Made by a program: the position numbers and the translations under genes. From CAYSUS01 sp964434165 (GTDB taxonomy: Bacteria; Planctomycetota; Planctomycetia; Pirellulales; Thermoguttaceae): a stretch of 64,000 nt of DNA. Positions 36,901 through 45,349 of this stretch are shown here, piece by piece. The stretch's first letter is position 1, and the number at the start of each line of letters is the position of its first letter. The DNA is taken from contig CAYSUS010000010.1 of assembly GCA_964434165.1 (NCBI GenBank), positions 33,504-97,503 of the forward strand. The letters run 5' to 3'. The notes under the pieces are model-generated. The model was not told the origin of the DNA and did no database searches. It saw only the letters and a program-made list of their open reading frames with translations.

Positions 36901-37533
36901 GACCGGCAGTCCATCGACGAACAGCCGCATGGTGCTTCCGTCCCATGTGGCGGCCACCAGATGCCACGCGCCCTCGCACAGGAGGCCGCCGCGAATGCCC
37001 GTGGAGTGGGGCGGCCGGCCGATCTCGAATCCCACGGCGCGCTCGGGATACCGAAGCGTGATCCGCCACCCGTCGTGATACCCGCTGCCCGTGGAGAACA
37101 GCGTGCCGCCGGTGGGGACGGAGTCGCCCCGGATTGAGCCTGGTCCGTGGACACGGACCCAGGCCGCCACGGTGAAGGCCGAATTGGCGATGGGGAAGGG
37201 CTCGGCCGTCAGGTAGGTCCGGTCGAGACGCAGGGCCTGCTTTTCGGGCCAGCGTCCCGCGCAGAGCGGCAGGTCCGCGCCCCCGTTGGGCCGGGTCCCG
37301 ACGAAGCCCGATCTGAGCGGCGCGGAGCGGCCGGCGCGGTTTCCAAGCGACGGGTGACCGGACTTGCTTGGTTCCAGGGCGTACAGGCGGACAAGTCCCG
37401 GGGCCTCGACAAGGGACGAAACGTGCTGCTTCCAGTTCTCCAGGGAGGGCCCGTCGCCTGGTCCCGCGGCCACGGCCGCCGTAACGCACGTTGCCGCGAG
37501 AAGGAACGGCGAGATACAGGACTTCTTCTTCAT
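33949..37533 (-). CDS. Large secreted LamG / TPR / right-handed beta-helix protein
   Basis: 1194 aa, signal peptide at residues 1-23 (KKKSCISPFLLAATCVTAAV). About 105-270 is a LamG/concanavalin-like domain (FTVAAWVRVHGPG, HLVAATWDGSTMRLFVDGLP, MDVDEVALFDRAAAPGEM). About 280-520 is TPR-like helical repeats (RTLRQTGDLAAARDLYEKLL). About 560-1120 is a right-handed parallel beta-helix (LEHVTMELGRADGVTVRGG, NCLLAGCTIRKLAGTAVIV, RGNVFRYNYWHHIASGG) with repeated N-x-F/V ladders, typical of polysaccharide lyases and glycosidases. A GAGGGGG ribosome site supports the ATG; 100 upstream codons are rejected. It probably binds or degrades complex polysaccharide. Catalytic residues could not be assigned. 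Confidence 0.87.
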   Translation of the reverse strand: MKKKSCISPFLLAATCVTAAVAAGPGDGPSLENWKQHVSSLVEAPGLVRLYALEPSKSGHPSLGNRAGRSAPLRSGFVGTRPNGGADLPLCAGRWPEKQALRLDRTYLTAEPFPIANSAFTVAAWVRVHGPGSIRGDSVPTGGTLFSTGSGYHDGWRITLRYPERAVGFEIGRPPHSTGIRGGLLCEGAWHLVAATWDGSTMRLFVDGLPVAEGEYAGQYTPPRGGGRFRLGFAGAGWGSLRMDVDEVALFDRAAAPGEMLRLAHFATAVAEDTARRFDAAAEALKAGDATTAEEALRPAADSKEAPPAIRAAARLLLARTRLEDRNRAGAAQALSAILEQSGPTASQRRLAVESLVRLLPDAGPVLSPRVMDQLLASAATEKQDRPALQMQLARTLRQTGDLAAARDLYEKLLQSPELSPRQRLDVRLEMGHAALAAEDCRAARASFSEVVASKDAPGHYKSAAQLRIATTYVRERNDAAAREAYTRLANMPGVPEHHRWEAEQCARELERTSQGLPPRDPAATRTEIAKLPQPGLMLYMAPGGDDGDEGTQARPLATLEAARDRIRQVKKQGGLPAGGVTVMLRGGEYRRTQPLALSAEDSGTAEAPLVYRAMPGETPRLYGGVRIERLAPATDQEILARLPEAARGKVVQADLRAAGIEDLGKLAPRGYGRKPPPTLEVFYNDRPLEPARWPNQGFVEVAGVAPEDQKGSKGFTFEYQGDRPQRWKTAPDAWLRGYWYRLWADNYVPVAALDTDKRRITVGDRGAYGEVRAGAPYYVLNLLEELDAPGEMYLDRSSGILYFYPPEAPGDKRSPEDTLLEVSMLAEPFVQMEEVSHVRLEHVTMELGRADGVTVRGGSNCLLAGCTIRKLAGTAVIVAGGARHGLFGCHLHTLGRGGSIVVGGDRRTLAPGGHFVENCHVHDFSRIDRTYTPAVRLEGVGGRIAHNHFHHSPCHAMRIEGNDHLVELNEVDHVVTESDDQGGVDMWGNPTYRGNVFRYNYWHHIASGGPCGQAGIRLDDAISGTLVYGNVFYRCSESKFGGVQIHGGKENILDNNLFVDCNYAVSFSSWGEKRWEQFLASDRVAGQLKAVTAGSPPYSTRYPGLARLHEAPDVNSVWRSLVVGCGGFLTRDRGIQDLRDNLIVSLRKQAAEGQEPADIRSLLPDPATLDAIGFRPIPLGEIGLYEHELRAGG

Positions 37534-37571
37534 CACGGCCCCCTCGGAATCACCGGCGACGGAAGAGCCGC

Positions 37572-38087
37572 TCAGACGACCGTGCTGGTCAGCGCCAGGA
37601 AGTCGGGGTCGTCGCGGATGGGATCGAAGTCGGGCTCGTCGTCGATCTCGTCGCGGAAGTTCGGATCGATGCGCAGGGCCCTGGCCAGCGATCGGACGGC
37701 ACGGCGCTTGTGCCCGGCCAGGCTCAGATAGCAGGCCAGGTTGTAGTGCAGGATGGCCTCGGCCGGATCGGCCTCCAGCGCGCTCTCGATGGCCTCGACG
37801 GCCAGATCGAGACGCCCGGTCCGCTTGCGACACCAGCCGAGGGCCAGCCAGATGTGGATGTTCCGGGGATCGCCCTCAGCCGCGCGCTCGAGCGGAAAGA
37901 CGGCCTCGGAGTAACGCTCCAGGGTCCGCAGGGCTTCGCCTTGAAGATAAAGCAGGTGCGAGCCGAACGAGTCGGGATCGCCCAGCTTCTTGAGCGTCTC
38001 CAGCGCGGACTGCGCCATGCCCAACTCCAGGTAACCTTCGACCTGGCGTTGGATGTGCTTCAGCCGTATTCGATCCCGCGCCGGCAC
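37572..38087 (-). CDS. Tetratricopeptide repeat protein
   Basis: 171 aa, cytoplasmic. Three to four TPR units in tandem: LQGEALRTLERYSEAVFPLE, IHIWLALGWCRKRTGRLDLA, AILHYNLACYLSLAGHKRRA and AVRSLARALRIDPNFRDEI, a scaffold for protein-protein contacts. The C-terminus is acidic (DDEPDFDPIRDDPDFLAL), a pattern seen in many small planctomycete TPR proteins. The GTG start is supported by GGGAG 8 nt upstream. It lies 38 bases upstream of the beta-helix exoprotein gene and may share its transcript. Confidence 0.88.
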   Translation of the reverse strand: MPARDRIRLKHIQRQVEGYLELGMAQSALETLKKLGDPDSFGSHLLYLQGEALRTLERYSEAVFPLERAAEGDPRNIHIWLALGWCRKRTGRLDLAVEAIESALEADPAEAILHYNLACYLSLAGHKRRAVRSLARALRIDPNFRDEIDDEPDFDPIRDDPDFLALTSTVV

Positions 38088-38155
38088 AGTTCGATCTCCC
38101 GATAACGGAGGGCCGCCGGCAGGGCCGCGGACCGCCGCCTCGCCTGCCTACTACT

Positions 38156-38184
38156 ATTCTACCCGCTGCCGGGCTCCGCCCAAA
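38156..38184 (-). promoter_or_regulatory. Putative promoter of the TPR gene
   Basis: Minus strand TTTGGG (38184-38179), 17-nt spacer, TAGAAT (38161-38156); leader of about 60 nt. Confidence 0.45.
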
Positions 38185-38317
38185 GGCGGAATCCGAGCCG
38201 GGCGGCCTAACTGGCGGAAGGGCAAGCCTTAAGAGCCTGGCAATGCAGGAGCCGGCGCCGCGGGATCGAACGGCGGCGGGAGGGGAACGCGAGTGGGGCG
38301 TACCGAGCCCCTGCGGC

Positions 38318-39235
38318 CTAGGAAGGCGTCGCCGCCTCCATCTCCGCGTACGCCTCCGCCAGCGACTTCGCCGGAGTGGCGATCTTCAGCACCGGAGCGA
38401 ACTCCGCAAATTCCTGGTCGATCTGGGCCAGGAGTTCCGGGATCGAGGGTGATCCGGCAGGGGCCACCTTGTCGTAGCAGCTTGCGAACTGCGCGCATTC
38501 GTTCCACGTCGCATCCTTGGCGGTGGGAAGCAGCGCGGAAAGCGCCACCGAAAACTTGCCCGGCACCGCGGCCGCCTGCCCGATCCAGGGCACGATGTCG
38601 GTGTGGGCTTCCAGGTAGTCGCCGAACTCGTCCGGCAGGTTCCACTGTCGGGCGATGATGCCTCCGGCCTCCGCGTGGGTCCAGCCAAAGGCCTTCTCCT
38701 CCAGGTGCGAGAGCCGGGTATGGCTCTGCTCGCGCTCCTCCAGCAGCTTCATGTAGACCGCCGGCTTCTCCTTGGCCAGGATCGGCACCGCCAGGTCCTG
38801 AAGCAGGGCTGCGGAGAAAAGGTCTTCGCAGTCCTTAAGGCCTAGGAGCTTGCCCATCGCCCGCGCGAACAGCCCCCGCCGGAGCGAATCCTGCCACAGG
38901 CACTTCAGGTCGAAGGGCCCGCACTTGGGGTTGGGCATCAGGCTGAAGACTGCGCTCCACAGGGCGAAGTTCTTGATCGTGCGGATGCCGACCAGGGTGA
39001 TCGCCAGCTTGATGCTGGAGATTTCGCGGGAGAACCCGAAGTAGGACGAGTTCACGAAGCGGAGCACCTGTCCGGTCAGTCCCGGGTCGGACTCGATAGG
39101 CACCGCGAACTCGCCCGGGCCGTTCTCCGGGTCCTGGGATAGCTCCAGCAGTCGGATCGCGCTTTGAGGAAGAGCCGGGAGCTGAGCCCCAGCCAGAAGC
39201 TTCTTCAGATCCGCCGGGGGAGAACTATCGCTCAT
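38318..39235 (-). CDS. HDOD domain signalling protein
   Basis: 305 aa. A single HDOD domain covers about residues 10-215: LPALPQSAIRLLELSQDPEN at its start, ESDPGLTGQVLRFVNSSYFG in the middle, and KLAITLVGIRTIKNFAL. The HD metal-binding residues of true HD-GYP proteins are absent, as expected for HDOD, so it is a protein-interaction module. HDOD proteins influence motility, competence and cell-cycle signalling. There is no fused receiver or EAL domain. The ATG at 39235 is chosen because the upstream frame extension is low-quality. Confidence 0.92.
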   Translation of the reverse strand: MSDSSPPADLKKLLAGAQLPALPQSAIRLLELSQDPENGPGEFAVPIESDPGLTGQVLRFVNSSYFGFSREISSIKLAITLVGIRTIKNFALWSAVFSLMPNPKCGPFDLKCLWQDSLRRGLFARAMGKLLGLKDCEDLFSAALLQDLAVPILAKEKPAVYMKLLEEREQSHTRLSHLEEKAFGWTHAEAGGIIARQWNLPDEFGDYLEAHTDIVPWIGQAAAVPGKFSVALSALLPTAKDATWNECAQFASCYDKVAPAGSPSIPELLAQIDQEFAEFAPVLKIATPAKSLAEAYAEMEAATPS

Positions 39236-39624
39236 CGTCGTCTCGCGTTCTTCGGAAGAGTGGAGAAGGTGACCTCGGGCGCGGCGGTCACAGGACAAAG
39301 AAGGCCCATGTCGGTCCTCTGCGGCACACCGTACAAAGCTAGGATACGGGGGCGGTTTGGGCAAACATCCGACGCCCCGTTTGCGGCGGGCCGCTACGCG
39401 CTCGAGTTGTCCGTGCGGAGCGGCGTTGCGGGAAGGCAACACCCCTCGGGATGCCCGTTGTCCTGCAGCGGCGCAGGCCAACCAGCCGAAATCATCGAGT
39501 TGGGTGCAAATCTTGTTTTTCCAACGACTTGCGACCGCCGCCTCCGGCGCAGCCTAAAGCGGCCTGCCAGTTGCGACAGCGCTTGCCGTCTCATTGGACG
39601 GATGCCTGACCGGCAGGGGGCTTC
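39236..39624. other. Divergent intergenic region, 389 bases
   Basis: Upstream regions of the HDOD gene (minus) and of a small membrane-protein gene (plus). A TATCCT near 39340 on the minus strand is a weak -10 candidate. Nothing else is supported. Confidence 0.45.
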
Positions 39625-39972
39625 GTGCGCTGGATTGTCGGGATTGTGCTGGCCTTGATCGGCCTGGGGTGCGTGCTCGCGGCGATGCCGGGGCCCGGCC
39701 CGGACTCCCGCTCCAGGGGGCGCGATTCATGGCGCCGCACGGTGCGCGGCTGGGAGCTACGCACGCAGTGGCCGACCGACGACGTAGCGCCCCCGCCGAG
39801 CCTGCACCCGGCCGTGGTCGGCGCGTTTCAAGCGACGCTGTCGCTGCTGGCCCTGGCGGCCTTCGGCCGCGTCGGGTCGCGACCGGAAAGCACTTCCCCC
39901 GAGGTTGCCGCGGGAAACCGCCAAGGCGGCAACACCCGTCCGCCGACCGATCGGCCCGCATCTCGACCCTGA
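39625..39972 (+). CDS. Small two-helix membrane protein, 115 aa
   Basis: I do not recognise a named family. Residues 2-21 (RWIVGIVLALIGLGCVLAAM) and 64-82 (VVGAFQATLSLLALAAFGRV) are membrane segments. Between them is a soluble loop containing SWRRTVRGWELRTQWP, a WRRT-x-x-GW pattern that I have the impression recurs in planctomycete membrane proteins. The C-terminal 30 residues are low-complexity. The GTG start follows AGGGGG by 4 nt. It converges tightly on the M48 protease gene, with 9 bases between stops. Confidence 0.7.
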   Translation: MRWIVGIVLALIGLGCVLAAMPGPGPDSRSRGRDSWRRTVRGWELRTQWPTDDVAPPPSLHPAVVGAFQATLSLLALAAFGRVGSRPESTSPEVAAGNRQGGNTRPPTDRPASRP

Positions 39973-39981
39973 AGTCCAAGC

Positions 39982-41211
39982 TCAGTATGGATCGGCGCTC
40001 TCGGGCGGGGCGTGCCGCGGTTGCGGCGGAGCGATCCACCGCCCTGCCATGGCCACGCGGTGTGCGATGGGCGGGTGGCTGTGAAACAAGAGCACCTCGA
40101 GCACAGGCGGGTCGGGGTCGTCCTTGTTGAGCCGCGCCAGTTTGCGAAACGCCGAGATGAAGGCCGCGGCATCGCCCGTCCGGTCCAGGGCGTAACGGTC
40201 AGACTGCCGCTCGTAGTGCCGGCTGACGGCATTCTGGATCGGCCCCAAGGCCGTCGCGAAGACGGCCAGCACCAACATGATGAACGGGGCGGCATGGACC
40301 GGGAGCGCGGCGTAGTCCATGCCCCCTTCCACGTGCACGAGCCACGCGTGGAGGGCCCGGTCGCAGAGCCAGAAGCCGGCCGCGCTGCTGACGATGCCCG
40401 TCAGAAGCATCTGGTGGATGTGGCGATGCACGTGGTGGCCGATCTCGTGCGCGAAGACGACCTCGATCTCGTCGGCGGAAAAACCGTCCAGCAGCGTGTC
40501 GCCCAATAGCACCCGACGCGTGCGCCCCAGCCCGGCCAGCATGGCGTTGGCCTTGACCGTCTCGGCGCTGAGGCCCAGGCGGTAGACGCCCTCGATGGCC
40601 AGGCCCGTCCCCTCGGCCAGGCGGTCGAGCCGGTTCTTGAGGTCGGTCCGATCGAGCTTCTCGATCTTGTAGAACAGCGGAAGGATGACGACGGGCAGGA
40701 TCTGTCCCAGGACGACGCTCACCAGAAAGAACGCGCCGGCTCCCACGAGCCACCACCAAGGGCCGGTCACGCGAATCATCCAGAACAACCCGACGAACAG
40801 CACCACCGAGAACGCCACGGCGAGCGCCAGACGCTTCGCGTACCGCCCAAGCCACCCGGCGAAGGTAAGCCGGCTGAGCTTGAAGCGATGCTCCAGGACG
40901 AAGCCGGAGTAGAGCGAGAGCGGGAAGGACACCGCCGCGTGCGCGGACGTGATCACCAGCAGCAGGGCCGCCAGGCGCAGCGGCCACGATCTGGCGAGCA
41001 GAGGGTGTCCGCCCAGCCAGTCATCCAGCGGCCGCGCGAGCACGAAGGCCACAAGCGACATGAAGACTAGGTCGATCGCCTTGTCGGCCAGCCCGCAGTA
41101 GAGGTCGATGCGGTTGTACTGGCGGGCCTCAGCCAGCTCCTCGGGTGTCAGCTCCGTTGCCTCAATGGGCGCGGCTTCCCGAGTCGCCATGTCGTCGGTT
41201 GATTCGCGCAT
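39982..41211 (-). CDS. M48 family membrane metalloprotease (Ste24/HtpX-like)
   Basis: 409 aa with about seven membrane segments. The zinc motif HEIGHH is at residues 255-260 (H255, E256, H259), and the third ligand E334 lies in NAVSRHYERQSDRYAL, as in Ste24/CaaX-protease-1 proteins. The N-terminal region (LYSGFVLEHRFKLSRLTFAG) matches the Ste24 membrane domain. It probably degrades or processes membrane proteins; bacterial members act in envelope quality control. No strong ribosome site distinguishes the first ATG (41211) from the one seven codons later. Confidence 0.93.
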   Translation of the reverse strand: MRESTDDMATREAAPIEATELTPEELAEARQYNRIDLYCGLADKAIDLVFMSLVAFVLARPLDDWLGGHPLLARSWPLRLAALLLVITSAHAAVSFPLSLYSGFVLEHRFKLSRLTFAGWLGRYAKRLALAVAFSVVLFVGLFWMIRVTGPWWWLVGAGAFFLVSVVLGQILPVVILPLFYKIEKLDRTDLKNRLDRLAEGTGLAIEGVYRLGLSAETVKANAMLAGLGRTRRVLLGDTLLDGFSADEIEVVFAHEIGHHVHRHIHQMLLTGIVSSAAGFWLCDRALHAWLVHVEGGMDYAALPVHAAPFIMLVLAVFATALGPIQNAVSRHYERQSDRYALDRTGDAAAFISAFRKLARLNKDDPDPPVLEVLLFHSHPPIAHRVAMAGRWIAPPQPRHAPPESADPY

Positions 41212-41378
41212 CGATCTGACGGTGGGTCAACAACGGATGTAGGGTCGCCCGAACCGGAAGCGGCGCAGGAGGAGCAATCCGAGGGACCCATCCCTTGCGC
41301 TTGGGGCTGCGATTCCGCCGGCCGACCGCATTCGTGGGGCTGACGGCCGGCGAGCCGGCCGAACCGGGACGGCGCGAG

Positions 41379-42665
41379 CTACTTGCCGATCATCTGCTTG
41401 CGGACCTTGTCGAGGTCTACGCCCAGCACTTCCGCGGCCAGCGCGGCCACGGTGTTCTCGTCCGCCTGGACGTGCACGGTCCGGTGCGTGTGCGTGAGCG
41501 ACCCGTCCTTGGCCAACTCCGCGGCCGGCGAGAGGGACTCGATCTCGTAGAACTTGCCCATCTGCGGCTTGCCCTCGCCCGGCGGGCCGTCGTTGTACGA
41601 GTTGGCTACGTCGCCCTCGTACGGCTGCCCCTCCTGCGGCACGCCCCACATGTTGTTCATGTAGGGGACCGTCGTGGGATCGTCGGGCATGGAGAATTGC
41701 ACCAGGGTCAGCACTCCGCCTTCGAAGTCGATCGACCCCAGCACGTTCCTCGCCCGCCTTTGCGACGTCCCGATCTTCGAGCGGCAGTTGCCGTCGGCCA
41801 TGAACAGCACGGCCTCGGGGAGGACCTTGAGGCGATCGGGCGGAACCTCGCCGAAGTAGTCCGACTTGACCACCGGGCCAAGCACCTTCTCGCTGCCGGC
41901 CTGGTACGGCACCAGCACCACAGTCTGCGGCGAGGCGTTCATCATCCCCAGGATCCAGATCGACACCAGCCCCTTCTCCCGCGTCATGGCCGGGCCCCGG
42001 TTGGTGATCGTGTTGGTCGTCTCGTAGCCCACCATCCTCACGCCCTCCGCGGCGATCAGCTCGGCGGCCTTTTCGCCGAACAGCGCGCCGATCGCGTCGG
42101 GGCGGACCAGGCGCACCGTGCGCGACACGCCCAGGTCGAGCTTGGCCCCGGAGGCGTTGCTCAGCTCCATGCGCGTTTCCATGCGATAGAAGGGATCGCG
42201 ATCGCCCGAGGTGATCTTCCACGCTCCCTCGTTGAAGGCGGGCGGAGTGAACCAGTGGTTCAGGTTCTGCGGGTCGCCCGGCGCGAACCACAGGCTATAA
42301 GGTCCGCCCTCGGGCGAGAGCCACATCCGCTCCTCGCCGCCGTAGTTGTTGAAGTGCTTGTCCTGTTCGCCCGACTCCAGGAAATCGCAGTTGATGAAAC
42401 CGAAGCTGGGGCCGCTGATCCCGCCGCAGGTGGAGGTCATGACGCGGCCCTGAAGCTCCGGGCAAATGGCCACGCGCGCCCCCTTGGCTCCGAGCAGCTC
42501 GACCACCGCCGTGTGGGTGGCGAGGAAATCCCTCGCCTCTTCGTAGGACATGCTTCCCCCTTTCGATTTCTCATCCCCCAGGGCGGCCCCGGAGAGCATG
42601 ACCACCGCAATGGCCAGGGCCGCAAGACGCCGCATCCCGTTTCGAGTTCGTGTTGCGTTACACAT
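41379..42665 (-). CDS. Secreted protein of the DUF6786 type
   Basis: 428 aa with a signal peptide (LAALAIAVVMLSGAALGDE). The remainder matches DUF6786 proteins by memory of their pattern: YEEARDFLATHTAVVELLG, GRVMTSTCGGISGPSFGFIN, NNYGGEERMWLSPEGGPYSL, LNHWFTPPAFNEGAWKI. The family has no experimental function that I know of; its fold may be a galactose-mutarotase-like beta-sandwich. GGGAGGAG before the ATG gives a firm start, and the large upstream frame belongs to another gene in a different frame. About 240 bases separate it from the uracil-DNA glycosylase gene on the same strand. Confidence 0.82.
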   Translation of the reverse strand: MCNATRTRNGMRRLAALAIAVVMLSGAALGDEKSKGGSMSYEEARDFLATHTAVVELLGAKGARVAICPELQGRVMTSTCGGISGPSFGFINCDFLESGEQDKHFNNYGGEERMWLSPEGGPYSLWFAPGDPQNLNHWFTPPAFNEGAWKITSGDRDPFYRMETRMELSNASGAKLDLGVSRTVRLVRPDAIGALFGEKAAELIAAEGVRMVGYETTNTITNRGPAMTREKGLVSIWILGMMNASPQTVVLVPYQAGSEKVLGPVVKSDYFGEVPPDRLKVLPEAVLFMADGNCRSKIGTSQRRARNVLGSIDFEGGVLTLVQFSMPDDPTTVPYMNNMWGVPQEGQPYEGDVANSYNDGPPGEGKPQMGKFYEIESLSPAAELAKDGSLTHTHRTVHVQADENTVAALAAEVLGVDLDKVRKQMIGK

Positions 42666-42822
42666 CGTGCTCCTCCCCGTGACAGAGCCGGCTGTTGCCT
42701 GGACGAATCGAGTGACGCGCGGGTCGCCCGATGGGCCCCTGTCCCCACGGGCAGAACGAGGATACCATCCGCGCCGGCCGATGGCCAGAGGCGAGCCGAA
42801 GGCTTCCACCGTCCCAAGGGCT

Positions 42823-42850
42823 TTCGAAGTCTTGAAGAATTCGGAGGTCT
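42823..42850. repeat. Interspersed repeat, family B, copy 1
   Basis: TTCGAAGTCTTGAAGAATTC then GGAGGTCT. It shares about 20 positions with 43717-43750 and a looser match with 58711-58744. Confidence 0.65.
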
Positions 42851-42907
42851 GGGCCCGGAGTCTGGCCCGGCACCTCCAACGTTCGAGCTCCGAGTTCCTG
42901 CCTCGGC

Positions 42908-43687
42908 TCACCCCTTGTTCGGCACCGGCAGGCCCATCTGGCGCATCAACATCTGCAGGTCCTCCCACGTGGCCCGCTTGGCCGAGGGCATGCGGAGGAG
43001 GTAGGCCGGGTGATAGGTGCAAATGACCTTGATGCCCTGGTAGTCGTGCACCCGGCCGCGGAGCTCGCCCAGCGGGGCCTTCCTGCCCAGCAGGTTCTGC
43101 GCGGCGCAGGCGCCCAGGCAGCAGATGAGCTCGGGCTGGACGATGGCGAGCTGCCGGTCGAGGAAAGGGCGGCACCTGGCGGCCTCGGCCGGCAGCGGCT
43201 GGCGGTTGCCTGGCGGGCGGCAGCGCAAGATGTTCATGATGTACACGTCGCGGCGGCGGAGCTTCATCCCCTTCTCGATCATGTCGGTCAGAAGCTGCCC
43301 CGCCGCGCCGACGAACGGCTCGCCCCGCCGATCCTCGTCCGCGCCCGGGGCCTCGCCGATAAACACCAGCCGGGCGTGCGGATCGCCGGCGCCGAGGACC
43401 GTCTGCGTACGGTTTCGAACCAGCTCCTCGCATCGCGTGCAGGCGGCGACCTCGCGCGCGAGGGCGGCCAGGGCCGCGGCCCGATCCTCGGGACCGCCCG
43501 AGGCCTGCGCCGCCGTCTCCTTCTGCGAGGCTCCGGAAGGCGCTACGGGATCGGCCGGCGTGCCCGCCGCGGTCGCGTGACGCCGCGGCTTGGGCAGGTG
43601 CGTCACCCCGGCGCCCTGGAGGCTTTGCAGTCTTTGACGCGCGGCCCTCCGCGCGGTATTGGTCGACGTGTCCTTGCGCTTGGCCAT
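42908..43687 (-). CDS. Uracil-DNA glycosylase, family 4 (iron-sulfur type)
   Basis: 259 aa. Removes uracil from DNA. The [4Fe-4S] ligands are C83 and C86 (CTRCEEL), C156 and C172. Motif A is GEAPGADEDRRGEPFVGAAG (111-130) and the second active-site motif is HPAYLLR (226-232). The N-terminal ~70 residues are an Ala/Pro/basic extension not found in compact members. Some members of this architecture are annotated as fused to or related to phage DNA-polymerase N-terminal domains; no such domain is present here. AAAGGAG lies before the ATG. A TATACT at 43784-43779 (minus) is a plausible -10 element. Confidence 0.93.
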   Translation of the reverse strand: MAKRKDTSTNTARRAARQRLQSLQGAGVTHLPKPRRHATAAGTPADPVAPSGASQKETAAQASGGPEDRAAALAALAREVAACTRCEELVRNRTQTVLGAGDPHARLVFIGEAPGADEDRRGEPFVGAAGQLLTDMIEKGMKLRRRDVYIMNILRCRPPGNRQPLPAEAARCRPFLDRQLAIVQPELICCLGACAAQNLLGRKAPLGELRGRVHDYQGIKVICTYHPAYLLRMPSAKRATWEDLQMLMRQMGLPVPNKG

Positions 43688-43716
43688 CGAGGGCTCCTTT
43701 CCCGTGGTTGCGTTGA

Positions 43717-43750
43717 GACTTCCGAAGTCTTGAAGACTCCGGAGGTCCGA
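43717..43750. repeat. Interspersed repeat, family B, copy 2
   Basis: GACTTCCGAAGTCTTGAAGA followed by CTCCGGAGGTCCGA; two overlapping short palindromes (ACTTCCGAAGT and CTCCGGAG). Confidence 0.65.
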
Positions 43751-43885
43751 ATCGAGATCGTGCCGGCACCCGGGACCCAGTATAAGGGTTCACCCGCTGG
43801 GGGGAAGCGTGCCGAGTGCATCGTTTGTGTGGGCCCTCGGCACACGCTCGCCGCGGAATCCCCACTTCCCGCGTACCACCCACGC

Positions 43886-43915
43886 TTGTTCGGCTCGGCG
43901 CGGCCGAATTATGAT
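43886..43915 (+). promoter_or_regulatory. Putative der promoter
   Basis: TTGTTC (43886-43891), 18-nt spacer, TATGAT (43910-43915); leader of about 90 nt. Confidence 0.55.
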
Positions 43916-44011
43916 GGTACAAGCGCAGGCGGGGTGGCGAACGACCGGGCGGTGCGGGCCGCCGCCCGGCTCCGCTGGACGCGCACTTCCCACCTCCGAC
44001 CAGGGCTGAGC

Positions 44012-45349
44012 ATGGGGGTTCCCCAGGTTGTTATCGTCGGCCGTCCCAACGTCGGCAAGTCGAGCCTTTTCAACTGGCTCGCCGGCCGGCGCCTGGCCAT
44101 CGTCGATCCCACCTCGGGGGTCACCCGCGACCGCGTCACACACCTGCTGGAGCTCAACGGCCGCTTCGTCGAGCTGGTCGACACCGGCGGGATGGGCGTG
44201 GAGGACTCCGACAACCTCACCGAGCACATCGAGGAGCAGATCCAACTGGCCATCGACTCGGCCGCGGTGATCCTCTTCGTCGTCGATACGCGAGCCGGGC
44301 TGGTGCCGCTTGACCAGGAGGTGGCCCGGCGGCTCCGCTACGTGGACGTGCCGGTGATCTGCGTGGCCAACAAGACCGACCACGAGAACCTCGACGCGCA
44401 GGCCGACGAGTTCTACAAGCTGGGGCGCAAGGTGCTCCACTGCAGCGTGCTCCAGAACCGCGGCAAGGGCACGCTGGAAGAGGAGATCGCCGCGCGCCTG
44501 CCCCCGCCCGACGCCGAAGACGCCGTCGAGGACCCGGTGATGAAGGTGGCCATCGTGGGCCGCCGCAACGTGGGCAAGAGCACGCTGGTCAACACGCTCG
44601 CGCAGGCCGAGCGGATGATCACCAGCGAGGTGCCGGGCACGACGCGCGACAGCGTCGACGTCCGCTTCGAGCTCGACGGCAAGGCCTTCGTGGCCATCGA
44701 CACGCCCGGCTTCAAGCGGGGCAAGAGCATCGCCACCGACCTCGACTTCTACAGCACGCACCGGGCCCAGCGGAGCATCCGCCGCTGCGACGTGGCCCTC
44801 TTGTTCTTCGACGCCACGCAGCGCATCAGCAAGCTCGACAAGCAACTGGCCGACTACATCGTCCAGCAGTTCAGGCCGTGCATTTTCGTCGTGAACAAGT
44901 GGGACCTGATGGCCGGCAGCATGCCCACCGAGAAGTGGGTCGCCTACCTCCGCGACAACTTCCGCACCATGCCGTACGCCCCCATCGCGTTCATCACCGG
45001 CCAGACGGGCAAGAACGTCAAGGCCATGCTGAACCATGCGCAAATGCTGTTCAAGCAGTCGATGATGCGCGTGGCCACCCCGCGGCTGAACAAACTGATC
45101 CAGGCGGCCCTGGAGCACAACCCCCCGCCGCTTCACCGCCACCGGCGTCCCAAGGTCTACTACGCCACGCAGGCGGCCGTGCAGCCGCCCACCATCGTGC
45201 TCTTCTGCAACCAGCCGCAGGCGATCTCCAAGCCCTACCAGCGCTACCTGCTGGGCGTGTTGCGCGAGAACCTCAAGTTCGCCGAGGTGCCGATCAAGCT
45301 CTACCTGCGTCGGCGCGAGTCGGAGGGGGAAGGGGACGATCGCGACTAG
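44012..45349 (+). CDS. der: Ribosome assembly GTPase Der (EngA)
   Basis: 445 aa. Essential double-GTPase required for 50S subunit maturation. First G domain: P-loop GRPNVGKS (10-17), DTGG, NKTD. Second: GRRNVGKS (183-190), DTPG, NKWD. The C-terminal KH-like domain (about 355-435) ends with EVPIKLYLRRRES. The length is close to the E. coli (490) and B. subtilis (436) proteins. The ATG at 44012 is used because the GTPase fold begins there; the 334-codon upstream extension is rejected. It is preceded by its own promoter. Confidence 0.96.
   Translation: MGVPQVVIVGRPNVGKSSLFNWLAGRRLAIVDPTSGVTRDRVTHLLELNGRFVELVDTGGMGVEDSDNLTEHIEEQIQLAIDSAAVILFVVDTRAGLVPLDQEVARRLRYVDVPVICVANKTDHENLDAQADEFYKLGRKVLHCSVLQNRGKGTLEEEIAARLPPPDAEDAVEDPVMKVAIVGRRNVGKSTLVNTLAQAERMITSEVPGTTRDSVDVRFELDGKAFVAIDTPGFKRGKSIATDLDFYSTHRAQRSIRRCDVALLFFDATQRISKLDKQLADYIVQQFRPCIFVVNKWDLMAGSMPTEKWVAYLRDNFRTMPYAPIAFITGQTGKNVKAMLNHAQMLFKQSMMRVATPRLNKLIQAALEHNPPPLHRHRRPKVYYATQAAVQPPTIVLFCNQPQAISKPYQRYLLGVLRENLKFAEVPIKLYLRRRESEGEGDDRD

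Larger units (their letters stand above)
43688..44011. other. Divergent intergenic region, 324 bases
   Basis: Holds repeat B copy 2, a -10-like TATACT for the uracil-DNA glycosylase gene (minus strand, 43784-43779) and the der promoter (plus strand). Confidence 0.55.
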